Shown here piece after piece: positions 51,943-60,448 of a stretch of 64,000 bases of DNA; position 1 is the stretch's first letter; the number at the start of each line of letters is the position of its first letter. Origin of the DNA: Oribacterium parvum ACB1 (GTDB lineage: Bacteria > Bacillota > Clostridia > Lachnospirales > Lachnospiraceae); the NCBI RefSeq assembly GCF_000238055.2, contig NZ_KE148312.1, forward strand, positions 689,201-753,200, read 5' to 3'. The notes below the pieces were generated by a model. That model did not search any database. It was not told where the DNA came from and was given only the letters and a program-made list of their open reading frames with translations. A program made the translations under genes and the position numbers.

Positions 51943-53529
51943 ATGTCTATTGTTTCTCAGCATTATTTTATATTTTGGGCATTGTTGCTTCCGCTGTATT
52001 ATTTCACAGCGGAAGCTTCTCGCTGGAAAGTTCTGCTTTTTGCAAGTTTTGTATTTTATCTGTTTAGCGGAACTTCCTTTTATATTGTCTTTATTTTACT
52101 GACAACACTCAGTACTTTTTTCTTAGGAAAATGGATTGATTGCATGGCGGAAGAGACAAAATACAAGCTTCATACAGAAGTCTTGGAAAACAAAGAAAAA
52201 AAACGTCTAAAAAAAGAATTAAAGAAAAAACAAGGTCGAATCCTCCTTATAGGACTCTTCTTTAATTTTGGCATTTTAGCCATCCTAAAATATACCAATT
52301 TTGTGATCGAAAACGTAAATGCTCTTCTCTATCAAAACGGAAGCGAGCAGCAATTTTCTATGATGAACTGGATTTTCCCCTTGGGAATCTCCTACTATAC
52401 CTTTCAGGCAATGGGATATCTGATAGACCTCTACAGAGGAAAAAGTTCAGCAGAAAAAAGTCTTCCCCGTTTTGCTCTTTTTTTGTGTTTTTTTCCGCAA
52501 CTTTCTTTTGGACCAATCAGTCGGTATAGCGAACTCAACCAAGAATTGTTTACGGGACATTCTTTTGACTTTAAAAATATTCGTTTTGGAGCATCTCGCA
52601 TACTTTGGGGATTTTTCAAAAAACTGGTCATTGCCGATAGACTGTCGATTGCCATTTCACTCATTACTTCCGATCCGGAGACCTTTAACGGAATCTACGT
52701 TCTGGTAGGGATGATTGGATTCACACTTCAGATGTATGCCGACTTTTCAGGAGGAATGGATATTGTACTGGGAAGTGCAGAGCTTCTCGGAATCTGTCTT
52801 CCGGAAAATTTTAATCGCCCTTTCTTCTCCAAGTCTTTGGCAGAATTTTGGAGAAGATGGCATATGACGCTTATGCAGTGGTTTAGAGATTATATTTTCT
52901 ACCCGCTTTCAGGAAGTCGCTTCTGTATTTCCGGAATGAACTTTTTCTCCTCTAAAAAACTGCCCTTTTTAGCTTCCCGCTTTCCAATTTATGTCGCCTC
53001 CATTTCCGTGTGGTTTATTACCGGCTTATGGCATGGAGCGTCTTGGAAATACATTGCATGGGGGCTGGTAAACTGCTTTGTCATTTTGCTTTCTCAGGAA
53101 ATGACACCGCTCTATAGAGCCTTTCACAAACATTTTCCCAAGTGCAGAGGAAGAGTTTATGATGCTTTTCAAGTGATTCGAACCTTTCTTTTGTTCTCTT
53201 TTATCGAAATGTTTGAATACTACTCTTTTGTAAATGTTTTCCGTATGTCTTTCAATATGCTGACAAACTTTCATATACAGGACTTATATGATGAACGTTT
53301 TAGCACTTTAGGCTTAAGTCTATCCGATTGGATTGTGGTATTCCTTGGAGTACTCTTGATGCTCTATATCAGTCTTTTGCAAAGAAAGGGAAGCGTCAGG
53401 GAAAGGCTTTCCAAAAAGCCCGAAGCACTTCGTTTTACTTTGTATTTTTTACTCTTCCTTTCCGTACTTCTTTTAGGAATATATGGACAGGGCTATGATG
53501 CCGGCAGCTTTATTTACAATCAATTTTAA
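51943..53529 (+). CDS. MBOAT-family O-acyltransferase (DltB/AlgI-like)
   Basis: A 528-residue polytopic membrane protein. The MBOAT signature is clear: FPLGISYYTFQAMGYLIDLYRG, LAEFWRRWHMTLMQWFRDYIFYPL and the catalytic His in FITGLWHGASWKYI (given as separate motifs). Family members move acyl groups from a carrier to polymers outside the membrane (teichoic acid, alginate, cellulose). Its gene partners, an ACP and an adenylating enzyme, match the Dlt logic. The acceptor could be teichoic acid or another wall glycan. Confidence 0.9.
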   Translation: MSIVSQHYFIFWALLLPLYYFTAEASRWKVLLFASFVFYLFSGTSFYIVFILLTTLSTFFLGKWIDCMAEETKYKLHTEVLENKEKKRLKKELKKKQGRILLIGLFFNFGILAILKYTNFVIENVNALLYQNGSEQQFSMMNWIFPLGISYYTFQAMGYLIDLYRGKSSAEKSLPRFALFLCFFPQLSFGPISRYSELNQELFTGHSFDFKNIRFGASRILWGFFKKLVIADRLSIAISLITSDPETFNGIYVLVGMIGFTLQMYADFSGGMDIVLGSAELLGICLPENFNRPFFSKSLAEFWRRWHMTLMQWFRDYIFYPLSGSRFCISGMNFFSSKKLPFLASRFPIYVASISVWFITGLWHGASWKYIAWGLVNCFVILLSQEMTPLYRAFHKHFPKCRGRVYDAFQVIRTFLLFSFIEMFEYYSFVNVFRMSFNMLTNFHIQDLYDERFSTLGLSLSDWIVVFLGVLLMLYISLLQRKGSVRERLSKKPEALRFTLYFLLFLSVLLLGIYGQGYDAGSFIYNQF

Positions 53530-53544
53530 AAAAAGGGGGAGAAC

Positions 53545-54642
53545 ATGAGTGTGGAAAACATGGGGGGAGAAAAGATAAAGCGTAAAAAATACATTTCCTA
53601 TCTTATATACCCTGTGATATTTTTTTTGATTCTCTACTTCTTGCAAAGGCTATTTGTGCCGAAGTATATGGGGAGGGTTGTAGAAGGAAATTTTACGGAA
53701 GAATATTATCAGGAAATCAGTCCTCATGATGTACTGATTCTTGGGGACTGCGAAGCCTATGAAAACATTTCCCCGATTACGCTATGGAAAAACTACGGAA
53801 TCACAAGCTACATTCGCGGAAATGCGTCCCAACTGCTTTCACAGTCCTACTATCTTCTCCGTGACAGCTTAAAGACGGAAACTCCCAAGCTGGTGATTTT
53901 AAGCATTGCAGCCATGCAATACCCTGCGCAGACAAATGAAAGCTATAACCGAATGGTTTTAGACGGAATGCGATGGAGCATGGATAAAATAATGGCCTAC
54001 CGCGCAAGTGCAATGGAAGGAGAACATTTCCTCGACTACCTTTTTCCCTTGTTCCGTTTTCATTCCCGTTGGAAGGAACTGGAAGCGGACGATTTTCGTT
54101 ATTTTTTTCAAAAAAAGAGAGTTTCTCATAACGGATACTATCTTCGTGCAGATGTGCGTCCTTTAATGGAGTTTCCCAGAGAACGGAGGATAATCGATTA
54201 TAACTTTGACCCCGTCTGCATGGAGTACTTGGATAAAATACGAAAACTGTGTGAAGAAAAAGGCATTTCCCTTATGCTGATGAAAGCGCCTTCCCTTTAT
54301 CCGAGCTGGTATGAGGAGTGGGATTTACAAATCCGAAACTATGCCTTAAAGCATAGGCTCCATTATCTGAATGCCATTGATTGCATTCCGGAGATAGGTC
54401 TCGATTTTCAGCATGACAGTTACGACGGAGGGCTCCATATGAATATTTATGGAGCAGAAAAGTTATCCGATTTTCTGGGCAAGGATTTGATAAAAAATTA
54501 TGCTCTTCCGGATCACAGAGGAGAGGAAGTGTTACAGAAAATCTGGGCAGAAAAAGTAGAGTATTACGAAAAGGCTCGCGATGAGCAGGAACGGGAATTT
54601 TCGGAATATGGATATCTCAAACAATTTTCAGATGAACCATAA
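53545..54642 (+). CDS. Membrane-anchored SGNH-like protein (DltD-position), Cys in the nucleophile motif
   Basis: A 365-residue protein with one N-terminal membrane helix (about residues 18-36) and an extracellular SGNH-like domain. Block I reads LILGDCEAYENISP, with Cys69 where GDSL enzymes have Ser; Asp294/His298 in DSYDGGLHMN form the C-terminal Asp-x-x-x-His. It occupies the place of DltD after the MBOAT gene. I recall the GDCE form in related clostridial proteins, so the Cys is probably a family feature and not damage. A role in acyl transfer to the polymer is inferred. Confidence 0.7.
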   Translation: MSVENMGGEKIKRKKYISYLIYPVIFFLILYFLQRLFVPKYMGRVVEGNFTEEYYQEISPHDVLILGDCEAYENISPITLWKNYGITSYIRGNASQLLSQSYYLLRDSLKTETPKLVILSIAAMQYPAQTNESYNRMVLDGMRWSMDKIMAYRASAMEGEHFLDYLFPLFRFHSRWKELEADDFRYFFQKKRVSHNGYYLRADVRPLMEFPRERRIIDYNFDPVCMEYLDKIRKLCEEKGISLMLMKAPSLYPSWYEEWDLQIRNYALKHRLHYLNAIDCIPEIGLDFQHDSYDGGLHMNIYGAEKLSDFLGKDLIKNYALPDHRGEEVLQKIWAEKVEYYEKARDEQEREFSEYGYLKQFSDEP

Positions 54643-54655
54643 GGAGGCTTTATTC

Positions 54656-55186
54656 ATGAAAAAAATTAGCAGGATGCTAACAATGGCTTTGGTACTGGGT
54701 ATCAGTATCTTCAGTATGTCTATCGCGGCTTACGCAGGGAAGCAACAGCCGCAGGCAAAAAAACTTGCTCAAGAAGAAAGTAAACCGAAAGAGTACAGCT
54801 TCAAAAGCGGAAATACAGCTGTAAATATGGGTGCTGCCGCAAAAGATATTCTTACTGCACTTGGAAAGGCGGAAAAAGAATCGGAAGTAAATAGCTGTGC
54901 CTGTCAGGGAAAGTTGAAAACCTATAGTTATAAAGGTTTTGAAGTTTCCACTATCCAGGATAAGGGTACAGATATTATTTCTTCCGTCTATATTCTGGAC
55001 AAGACTGTCTCTACTCCTGAGGGAATCAGTATCGGATCCAGTAAAGAGGATGTGCTAAGGATATACGGGAAAGATTGTAAGGAGAACAAGGGGGTATATA
55101 TCTACAGTCTCGGAAATTCCGAGTTGAATATTTTTACGACTAACAATGTTGTAGATGGAATAGAATACCTTTATCTTGCAAAATAA
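54656..55186 (+). CDS. Small secreted protein of unknown function
   Basis: A 177-residue exported protein. A signal peptide (MKKISRMLTMALVLGISIFS.. to AYAG) precedes a Lys/Gln-rich segment and a compact domain with two Cys in SCAC, a GISIGSSKEDVLRIYGK motif and a C-terminal beta strand. The ISIGSSKEDV piece resembles a BamE/SmpA-type fold, but I would not name it. ATG 54656 has AAGGAGG upstream; the longer frame begins inside the previous gene. Last gene of the plus-strand operon. Confidence 0.7.
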   Translation: MKKISRMLTMALVLGISIFSMSIAAYAGKQQPQAKKLAQEESKPKEYSFKSGNTAVNMGAAAKDILTALGKAEKESEVNSCACQGKLKTYSYKGFEVSTIQDKGTDIISSVYILDKTVSTPEGISIGSSKEDVLRIYGKDCKENKGVYIYSLGNSELNIFTTNNVVDGIEYLYLAK

Positions 55187-55200
55187 TAAGAACAGATTCA

Positions 55201-55239
55201 AAAAAAGCACTCGGAACGATTTTGCCCGAGTGCTTTTTC
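55201..55239. terminator. Bidirectional terminator inside the acylation locus
   Basis: AAAAAAGCACTCGG and CCGAGTGCTTTTT form a stem with A and T runs on both sides, between two convergent operons. Confidence 0.9.
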
Positions 55240-55298
55240 TTTATGAGTATCCTGTGTGGAATAGACAAAAACTCTTATCATTTTTCCTACGAAATCTT

Positions 55299-56822
55299 TT
55301 ATCCGGAAGAACGCATGTACATCTGTTGTTTTAGTTGCTTACGATCTATTTTCCCATTTAAATTCAGAGGCATACTCACCAGCTTAATATAACGTCTCGG
55401 CAACATATAATTTGGAAGCTTATTCCGTAAAGCCCCTTCTACTTGACTGCCTTCCATCTTTCCTGTATAAAAAAGAACAATTTCTGACTTCTCCGTATCA
55501 TACACACAGCAGACTCTGTCAACTTGTATCAGAGAGGAAGCTGCTGCTTCGATTTCTCCCAGCTCGATGCGATATCCCATGAATTTAATCTGGAAGTCTT
55601 TTCTGGAAATAAAAATCAATTCCCCACGTTCATTATAGTGTACCAAATCTCCGGTACGGTAGACGATTTCCCGGTAAGCGGATTGGAGCGGATTCTGCAC
55701 AAAAGCTTCTTCCGTTTTCTTTGGATTGTTATAGTAACCGTAGGCTAAAGAAGAGCCACGAACCAAAAGTTCTCCTTCTTCCATTCCCTCTGCTAAAGTT
55801 CCATTATCCTTAATAATGAAGGAATCCATATTTTCTGCAGACCTTCCTATGGGGATTGTTTCATCGTCCTCTATCTCTCGATCAATAATATAATAAGTAC
55901 AGATATCCGTCGCTTCCGTCGGTCCGTAAAGATTGGCATACATCACATTCGGGAGAGCCCTTCTCCACATATTGAGCTGTTTTGCCGGCATAACTTCTCC
56001 CGCAAAAAGAACCTTCTCTATACTTTTCAGCTTATCCTTATCTAAGGCACCGAGATTTGCCAGAAGACAAAGGGCAGAAGGAACCCAATAAAGAGTATTA
56101 ATCTGTTCTTTTTCAATCAGATTTAAAAGTTCTCCCGGCATAATAAACTTCTGAGGCGGTATTAAAACCAAGCGGGCGCCGACGCAAACCGTTTGAAAAA
56201 TATCCAAAACCGACATACTGAAATAAAATGGTGTTTGGTTTCCAAAAACCGTATATTGGTCAAAGTGGAAGGCCTTCTTACTCCATTCCATATAGCAAAT
56301 GACATTTCGATGAGAAATGATAACTCCTTTGGGATCCCCTGTGGAACCGGAAGTAAAAAGAACATACAGGATATCCGTATCAATAATATGCTTTTCGATT
56401 TCCTTTATTTTTTCAAATTTCGCTTCCGTAGCATGAATTTCTTCTATCGTAACAGTCTTAAAACTCCCCGTAAAGGAATCCGGCAGTTTTTTATGCGCCT
56501 CATCCGTGATAATCATCTCGGGGGACAGAATGTTCAAAATTCTTTGAATCCGTTCCGCCGGCATTTTCACATCAATGATTGTGTAATAGTTCCCACTATA
56601 AGCTACACCAAAAATAGAAGAAAAGCACTCTGTGCTTTTCTCCAAAAAAATGGCTATCGGCTTTTTAAAGAGCTTCTTAGAGGAAAGGAAGCTCGCAAGC
56701 TGCATTGCTTCCTTTTGTACTTCCATAAAGCTCAAAGAGCGTTTACTGTCCTGCACAGCTATCTTGTTCGGAAACCGTTCTACGCTCCTGTCTAAATAAT
56801 CTGTAACTGTCCTGCTATACAT
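55299..56822 (-). CDS. AMP-forming acid:carrier-protein ligase (DltA-like) with altered substrate pocket
   Basis: A 507-residue adenylation enzyme. Core motifs: LFTSGSTGDPKG (155-166), NLYGPTEAT (297-305), YRTGD, GELIFISRKDFQIKFMGYRIEL and the catalytic Lys491 in NLNGKIDRK. Compared with D-alanine ligase DltA, the pocket differs. The amine-binding Asp of FDLS is Ser202 (FSMSVLD), and the Cys of FLFCGEV linked to D-Ala specificity is Ala274. So the activated acid is probably not D-alanine and may lack an alpha-amino group. It is convergent with, not part of, the ACP/MBOAT operon. ATG 56822 has AAGGAAGG upstream. DltA itself remains possible. Confidence 0.8.
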   Translation of the reverse strand: MYSRTVTDYLDRSVERFPNKIAVQDSKRSLSFMEVQKEAMQLASFLSSKKLFKKPIAIFLEKSTECFSSIFGVAYSGNYYTIIDVKMPAERIQRILNILSPEMIITDEAHKKLPDSFTGSFKTVTIEEIHATEAKFEKIKEIEKHIIDTDILYVLFTSGSTGDPKGVIISHRNVICYMEWSKKAFHFDQYTVFGNQTPFYFSMSVLDIFQTVCVGARLVLIPPQKFIMPGELLNLIEKEQINTLYWVPSALCLLANLGALDKDKLKSIEKVLFAGEVMPAKQLNMWRRALPNVMYANLYGPTEATDICTYYIIDREIEDDETIPIGRSAENMDSFIIKDNGTLAEGMEEGELLVRGSSLAYGYYNNPKKTEEAFVQNPLQSAYREIVYRTGDLVHYNERGELIFISRKDFQIKFMGYRIELGEIEAAASSLIQVDRVCCVYDTEKSEIVLFYTGKMEGSQVEGALRNKLPNYMLPRRYIKLVSMPLNLNGKIDRKQLKQQMYMRSSG

Positions 56823-56847
56823 CTGTAATCCTTCCTTGTCAAAAGGC

Positions 56848-57552
56848 TTAATCTACATAGATATACTGACCATTTTCTAAAACAAGACCCCAATAATCGG
56901 CTATTTCCTTGCTATCAATAATGCCGTTTAAATCACGACGTTGCCAGGTCCAGGTATGGCTCCATCTATTTTGCGGATCAATGGAACTCATCGTTAAGTT
57001 CTTTCCATTGAATTCCACGATTGTGTTCGGATCGAAGATAGAGTAGTATTTATTTTTATCAATTCGGGTTTTGGGATAAATGTAGGCATCCCCATCCCCC
57101 TTTTGCACCATAATAAAAAGACCGCCCTTACGTGTCCGGATAACCGCGGTATTATCTTCATCATAGGCACCGGTCGGATCATCAATTCCTTCCAGATTTA
57201 AGAATTCTCCGTTCCCATTTGTTTGATTCTGCTGTCCCACATTGGTCAGCTGTACCTGCTTTATCTGTACAGTTCCACTTACAGTCCATGCCCCATTGAC
57301 ATCTACGGTAAAGCTATCCGGAGTAATCGTATTGGATAACATCCAGCCGGATTGATCAAAGTAATAGCACTCGGCCTGACCGTCTCCATTTCCATCTATC
57401 CATTGCCAGCCGTTGGAATAATACTGACCGTTATCAAGGTCATACCACCAGCCCTTACTTCCCAGTCTCCAACCGCCGGCAAATGCCGTTCCGATCATGA
57501 GAGTGCTTAAAATACATACAGCTCCCACAAATGTCAAAATTCTGTTCTTCAT
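56848..57552 (-). CDS. Secreted protein with cell-wall-binding repeats
   Basis: A 234-residue exported protein. The signal peptide (ILTFVGAVCILSTLMIGTAFA) is followed by choline-binding-like repeats (SKGWWYDLDNGQYYSNGWQW, ECYYFDQSGWM) and a C-terminal domain of about 160 residues that I do not recognise (VSGTVQIKQVQLTNVG, AVIRTRKGGLFIMVQKG). ATG 57552 is preferred, with AAGGAG upstream, to the open extension that overlaps the HD-GYP gene. It lies 25 bases before the adenylating-enzyme gene, so it is probably cotranscribed. Confidence 0.75.
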   Translation of the reverse strand: MKNRILTFVGAVCILSTLMIGTAFAGGWRLGSKGWWYDLDNGQYYSNGWQWIDGNGDGQAECYYFDQSGWMLSNTITPDSFTVDVNGAWTVSGTVQIKQVQLTNVGQQNQTNGNGEFLNLEGIDDPTGAYDEDNTAVIRTRKGGLFIMVQKGDGDAYIYPKTRIDKNKYYSIFDPNTIVEFNGKNLTMSSIDPQNRWSHTWTWQRRDLNGIIDSKEIADYWGLVLENGQYIYVD

Positions 57553-57580
57553 ACTCTTTGTTCTCCTTGTTTTTTTGGTT

Positions 57581-58693
57581 TTATAAAACAACAATGTTGT
57601 TATAACGATGGTCATTGCAAAGGTCATAAATCTTTCCTGTCTGAATCTCTACAACCTTCGGACGCATCGGATAACGCTTGTTATTTTCCACAACTTTAGC
57701 CATCTCTCCGTTGGATAGTTCCACGATGGAGTCCACAGGATACAAAATGACACTTTCCACAAAGCTTTGAATCACCTTATTATCCAACTCTTCTCCAAGA
57801 GCCAGTACCATTTCCAAAGCCTGTCTTCCACTGATTGGTCCTTTGTAAGGACGTTTTGTTACCAAGGCATCATAGATATCCGCAACCGAAAGGATTTTTG
57901 AAAAAAGAGAAATCTGTTCATCTTTCAAACAATCCGGATAACCGGTTCCATTCATTTTTTCATGATGATGCAAAACACCGTCCAAAATGAGTGGAGAAAA
58001 GCAATTTTTTTCTTTTAGTATTTCAAAGCCATAAAGACTGTGATTTTTAATAATCTCAAATTCTTCGTCTGTCAGTTTTCCCGGCTTATTTAGTATTTCA
58101 TTCGGAATCTTGGCTTTTCCAACATCATGAAGTAAGCCCGCAATACCCAGCTGATGGATTCCATCTCTGGATAATCCGTACTCTCTTCCAATCATCATGG
58201 CAATGGCCGCAACATCCACACTATGTTTAAAGGTATACTCATCACTGACTTTTATCAAATTCACATCAATCGCCACTGCATCATTTTTAAAAATAGCAGC
58301 TTCCAGCTCCTTAAAAATATCCAAAGAGCTCGAGGTAAAGTCTGCGTCTTCCGTATGGCCGAAGATATGTTCCATTCTGGTTTCCAGTTGGCGCTTTACC
58401 TCTGTAGAAAGCCATATCTTTGCTCTATCCGGCTTCCTGTTCTTTCGAATAATTTTTTTGGTTGCTTCCGGAATGGGGATCCTACTGTTATCTATATCTC
58501 TGTATGTATAAATCCCCGGATACATCTTTTCTTTGATATAACGAATTTGATAATCATCCAAAAATACTCCATTTTCAATCATTACTCTTCCCATGGAGTC
58601 TTTAATGCTTTGACCAAGTTGCATGCCTACCTTGATTTTATCTTTATGGATAAATATCTTTTCTTCTCTTTTGTTTCCTGAACTTGCCTGCAT
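57581..58693 (-). CDS. HD-GYP domain protein, probable cyclic-di-GMP phosphodiesterase
   Basis: A 370-residue protein. The first 110 residues form an N-terminal domain of unknown type; then HD-GYP: HSVDVAAIAMMIG, LLHDVGKAKIP (HD), KNHSLYGFEIL, HHHEKMNGTGYP (GYP motif) and SVADIYDALVTKRPYK. HD-GYP enzymes degrade cyclic-di-GMP in the cytoplasm. No receiver domain or membrane helix is visible. It is the first gene of the minus-strand operon with the wall-binding protein and the adenylating enzyme. ATG 58693 follows AAGGAAG. Confidence 0.88.
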   Translation of the reverse strand: MQASSGNKREEKIFIHKDKIKVGMQLGQSIKDSMGRVMIENGVFLDDYQIRYIKEKMYPGIYTYRDIDNSRIPIPEATKKIIRKNRKPDRAKIWLSTEVKRQLETRMEHIFGHTEDADFTSSSLDIFKELEAAIFKNDAVAIDVNLIKVSDEYTFKHSVDVAAIAMMIGREYGLSRDGIHQLGIAGLLHDVGKAKIPNEILNKPGKLTDEEFEIIKNHSLYGFEILKEKNCFSPLILDGVLHHHEKMNGTGYPDCLKDEQISLFSKILSVADIYDALVTKRPYKGPISGRQALEMVLALGEELDNKVIQSFVESVILYPVDSIVELSNGEMAKVVENNKRYPMRPKVVEIQTGKIYDLCNDHRYNNIVVL

Positions 58694-58742
58694 TTTTTCT
58701 TCCTTTTTACAAAAATGAAGTCAATAAAAACCATCCTTTCTC

Positions 58743-58772
58743 ACGATAAAAATGTAGCTAAATTTTTATCGT
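58743..58772. other. Hairpin upstream of the HD-GYP gene
   Basis: ACGATAAAAAT and ATTTTTATCGT form an 11-bp stem with an 8-nt loop. It could be an operator or weak terminator. Together with R1, R2 and the nrdB terminator it fills the 320-base gap at 58694-59013, which holds no gene. Confidence 0.5.
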
Positions 58773-58805
58773 CTGAATTCCCGGTTTGTATAAGGGATTA
58801 CCAAT

Positions 58806-58945
58806 TTGTAAAACATGGACTGCGTCCTGCAAACTGCATTCAGAGCTCGCTTCGCTCGCTCTTCATGCATTTGCTCCTTGTAAAACATGGACTCCGTCCT
58901 ACAAACACATTCGCAACTCGCTTCGCTCGTTGCTCATGCGTTTGC
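58806..58945. repeat. Tandem pair of palindromic repeats R1 and R2
   Basis: Two adjacent copies, 58806-58874 and 58878-58945, share TTGTAAAACATGGACT-CGTCCT-CAAAC, then CTCGCTTCGCTCG and CTCATGC-TTTGC. Each folds as nested arms (GCAAA-TGCAT..ATGCA-TTTGC around GAGC/GCTC). They differ at scattered positions, so the duplication is not recent. Confidence 0.8.
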
Positions 58946-58946
58946 G

Positions 58947-59007
58947 GATTAAGACAAAAAAAATCTGCTTACAAGCTAGCTTGCAGCAGATTTTTTTTGT
59001 CTTAATC
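58947..59007 (-). terminator. Strong terminator of nrdB
   Basis: Perfect 22-bp inverted arms (58947-58968 and 58986-59007) around a loop containing AAGCTAGCTT; each arm carries eight A or T residues. It lies seven bases past the nrdB stop. Confidence 0.85.
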
Positions 59008-59013
59008 CTTGTT

Positions 59014-60057
59014 TTACAAATCATCCTCTATTGCGGTGCTCTTTGCGTAAGCGGTGGAGCGTGCTTCGAAGAAGTCCGTTTTTACCATATTGGCATCGGC
59101 GTACTGAGATACCCACTTCATGGATTCAGGCTCTTTCTCATAGCCCGGATAAAGGGTTCCGAAGCCTAAGGAGCTATAGCGTAGATTTCCCAGATACTTG
59201 ATATAATCCTCCACCATTTTTCCGTTTAAGCCCGGAATGGCTTCTCCGATAACATACTGTCCCCAGGCAATTTCCTGCTCTACACCCTCTTTTACCATGG
59301 CGGTGATTTCTTCAATATGCTTTTCATCAAAGAGCTCCGGCTCTTCCTTTTTCAGCTCCAGCAGAATGTTTCGGAATAGCCAAAGGTGCGTATTTTCATC
59401 ACGGTTAATATAACGGATTTCCTGCACGGAGCCCGGCATCTTTCCGTTTCTTCCAAGGTTATAGAAGAACATAAACCCGGAGTAGAAATAGATTCCCTCT
59501 AAGATGAAGTTTGCAATGCAGACGCGGAGGAAGCTCTCCTTCGTTTGCGTTTCTACAAACTCATTGTAGAGGTTTCCGATAAATTCATTTCTGCGAAGCA
59601 AGTGCTCATCCGTCTTCCACTGGTAAAGAATGTCATTTCTCTCTGTCGGATTGCAAATGGTATCCAGCATATAACTGTAGCTCTGGCTGTGAATGCATTC
59701 CTGGAAGGTCTGGATAGAAAGGCAGAGGTTGACCTCATTTGCCGTAACATACTGCGAAATATTCGGCAGATTTGCAGACTGCAGGGAATCCAGATATACG
59801 AGGAAGCTTAAAATCTTGTCATAAGCCGTCCGCTCCGGAGCAGTGAGATTCGGATAATCACTCTTATCCTGATTTAGGTTGATTTCCTCCGGCACCCAGA
59901 AATTGTTCATTGCCTGACGATACCAGTCTGAAACCCACTCGTACTTCATATTGTTAAAATCATTGATGTTTGTCGTGTTAAAATTAATCATCCTACGATT
60001 CCGAACATCAATATCCCCTTCCGGGTTAAATAAAGGCTTACGCTTAATCTCTTCCAT
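59014..60057 (-). CDS. nrdB: Class I ribonucleotide reductase small subunit
   Basis: A 347-residue ferritin-like R2 protein that generates the radical used by NrdA. Metal-ligand motifs LDSLQSANLPN and FQECIHSQSYSYM (Glu, His and the radical Tyr, matching E. coli E115, H118, Y122), a later FILEGIYFYSGF and RDENTHLWL are intact. The Tyr argues for a tyrosyl-radical type. It follows nrdA on the minus strand but 384 bases away, the gap holding element B. AAGGAAAG precedes the ATG. Confidence 0.93.
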   Translation of the reverse strand: MEEIKRKPLFNPEGDIDVRNRRMINFNTTNINDFNNMKYEWVSDWYRQAMNNFWVPEEINLNQDKSDYPNLTAPERTAYDKILSFLVYLDSLQSANLPNISQYVTANEVNLCLSIQTFQECIHSQSYSYMLDTICNPTERNDILYQWKTDEHLLRRNEFIGNLYNEFVETQTKESFLRVCIANFILEGIYFYSGFMFFYNLGRNGKMPGSVQEIRYINRDENTHLWLFRNILLELKKEEPELFDEKHIEEITAMVKEGVEQEIAWGQYVIGEAIPGLNGKMVEDYIKYLGNLRYSSLGFGTLYPGYEKEPESMKWVSQYADANMVKTDFFEARSTAYAKSTAIEDDL

Positions 60058-60166
60058 TGTAACTTTCCTTTCCTGCTGCTGAACGCAGAAGCTCCGTCGA
60101 TTCTCTCTTTCAGTCCCTAAAAACTATATCACAATTATCTGCTAAATGCTCCCCGGAACCACTCTT

Positions 60167-60448
60167 CGCATAAGGGAGTAAGTTATTACGCTTTATAATA
60201 CACATACCTTGAAAAGCTCTCTACATATGGGGCTTTCATTAACATTCGCGTTATGAATATATAGAAACCGCGCATATAGGCTCGCTGAAAAAGCGTATGA
60301 AGACGTCGGCACTTGCAGAAAACGAGCCTTAGCGAAGTTTGATGCTTAGTGCCGCTACGTCTGAGTCGAGCGAGAGCGCCTTTTAAAGAGAGGCTATGCG
60401 CCGGTTTCAGATATCTTAATTGATATGAATCGATTACTCCCTTATGCG
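60167..60448. repeat. Long-range inverted repeat around the nrdA-nrdB gap
   Basis: CGCATAAGGGAGTAA at 60167-60181 recurs in inverse orientation at 60434-60448, the second copy covering the nrdA stop codon. The arms enclose element B. This suggests an inverted duplication of the nrdA end. Confidence 0.65.
60264..60408. repeat. Palindromic dispersed element B (MITE-like), in nrdAB
   Basis: A 145-bp element with imperfect terminal arms (GAAACCG-CGCATA.. and its near complement ..TATGCGCCGGTTTC). Its core, 60289-60387, is a close copy of the core of element A: AAAAGCGTATGxAGACGTCGG, CTTGCAGAAAAC, AGCGAAGTTT, TGCTTAGT, CCGCTACGTC, TCGAGCGAGAGCG. No coding capacity. It separates nrdA from nrdB. 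The remaining bases of the gap (60058-60263) show no gene. Confidence 0.85.

Noticed and set aside
51711-56822. Calling the genes dltA, dltB, dltC and dltD outright
   Set aside because: Gene order is not dltABCD, the ligase has altered pocket residues and the SGNH-like protein differs from DltD, so symbols were withheld.
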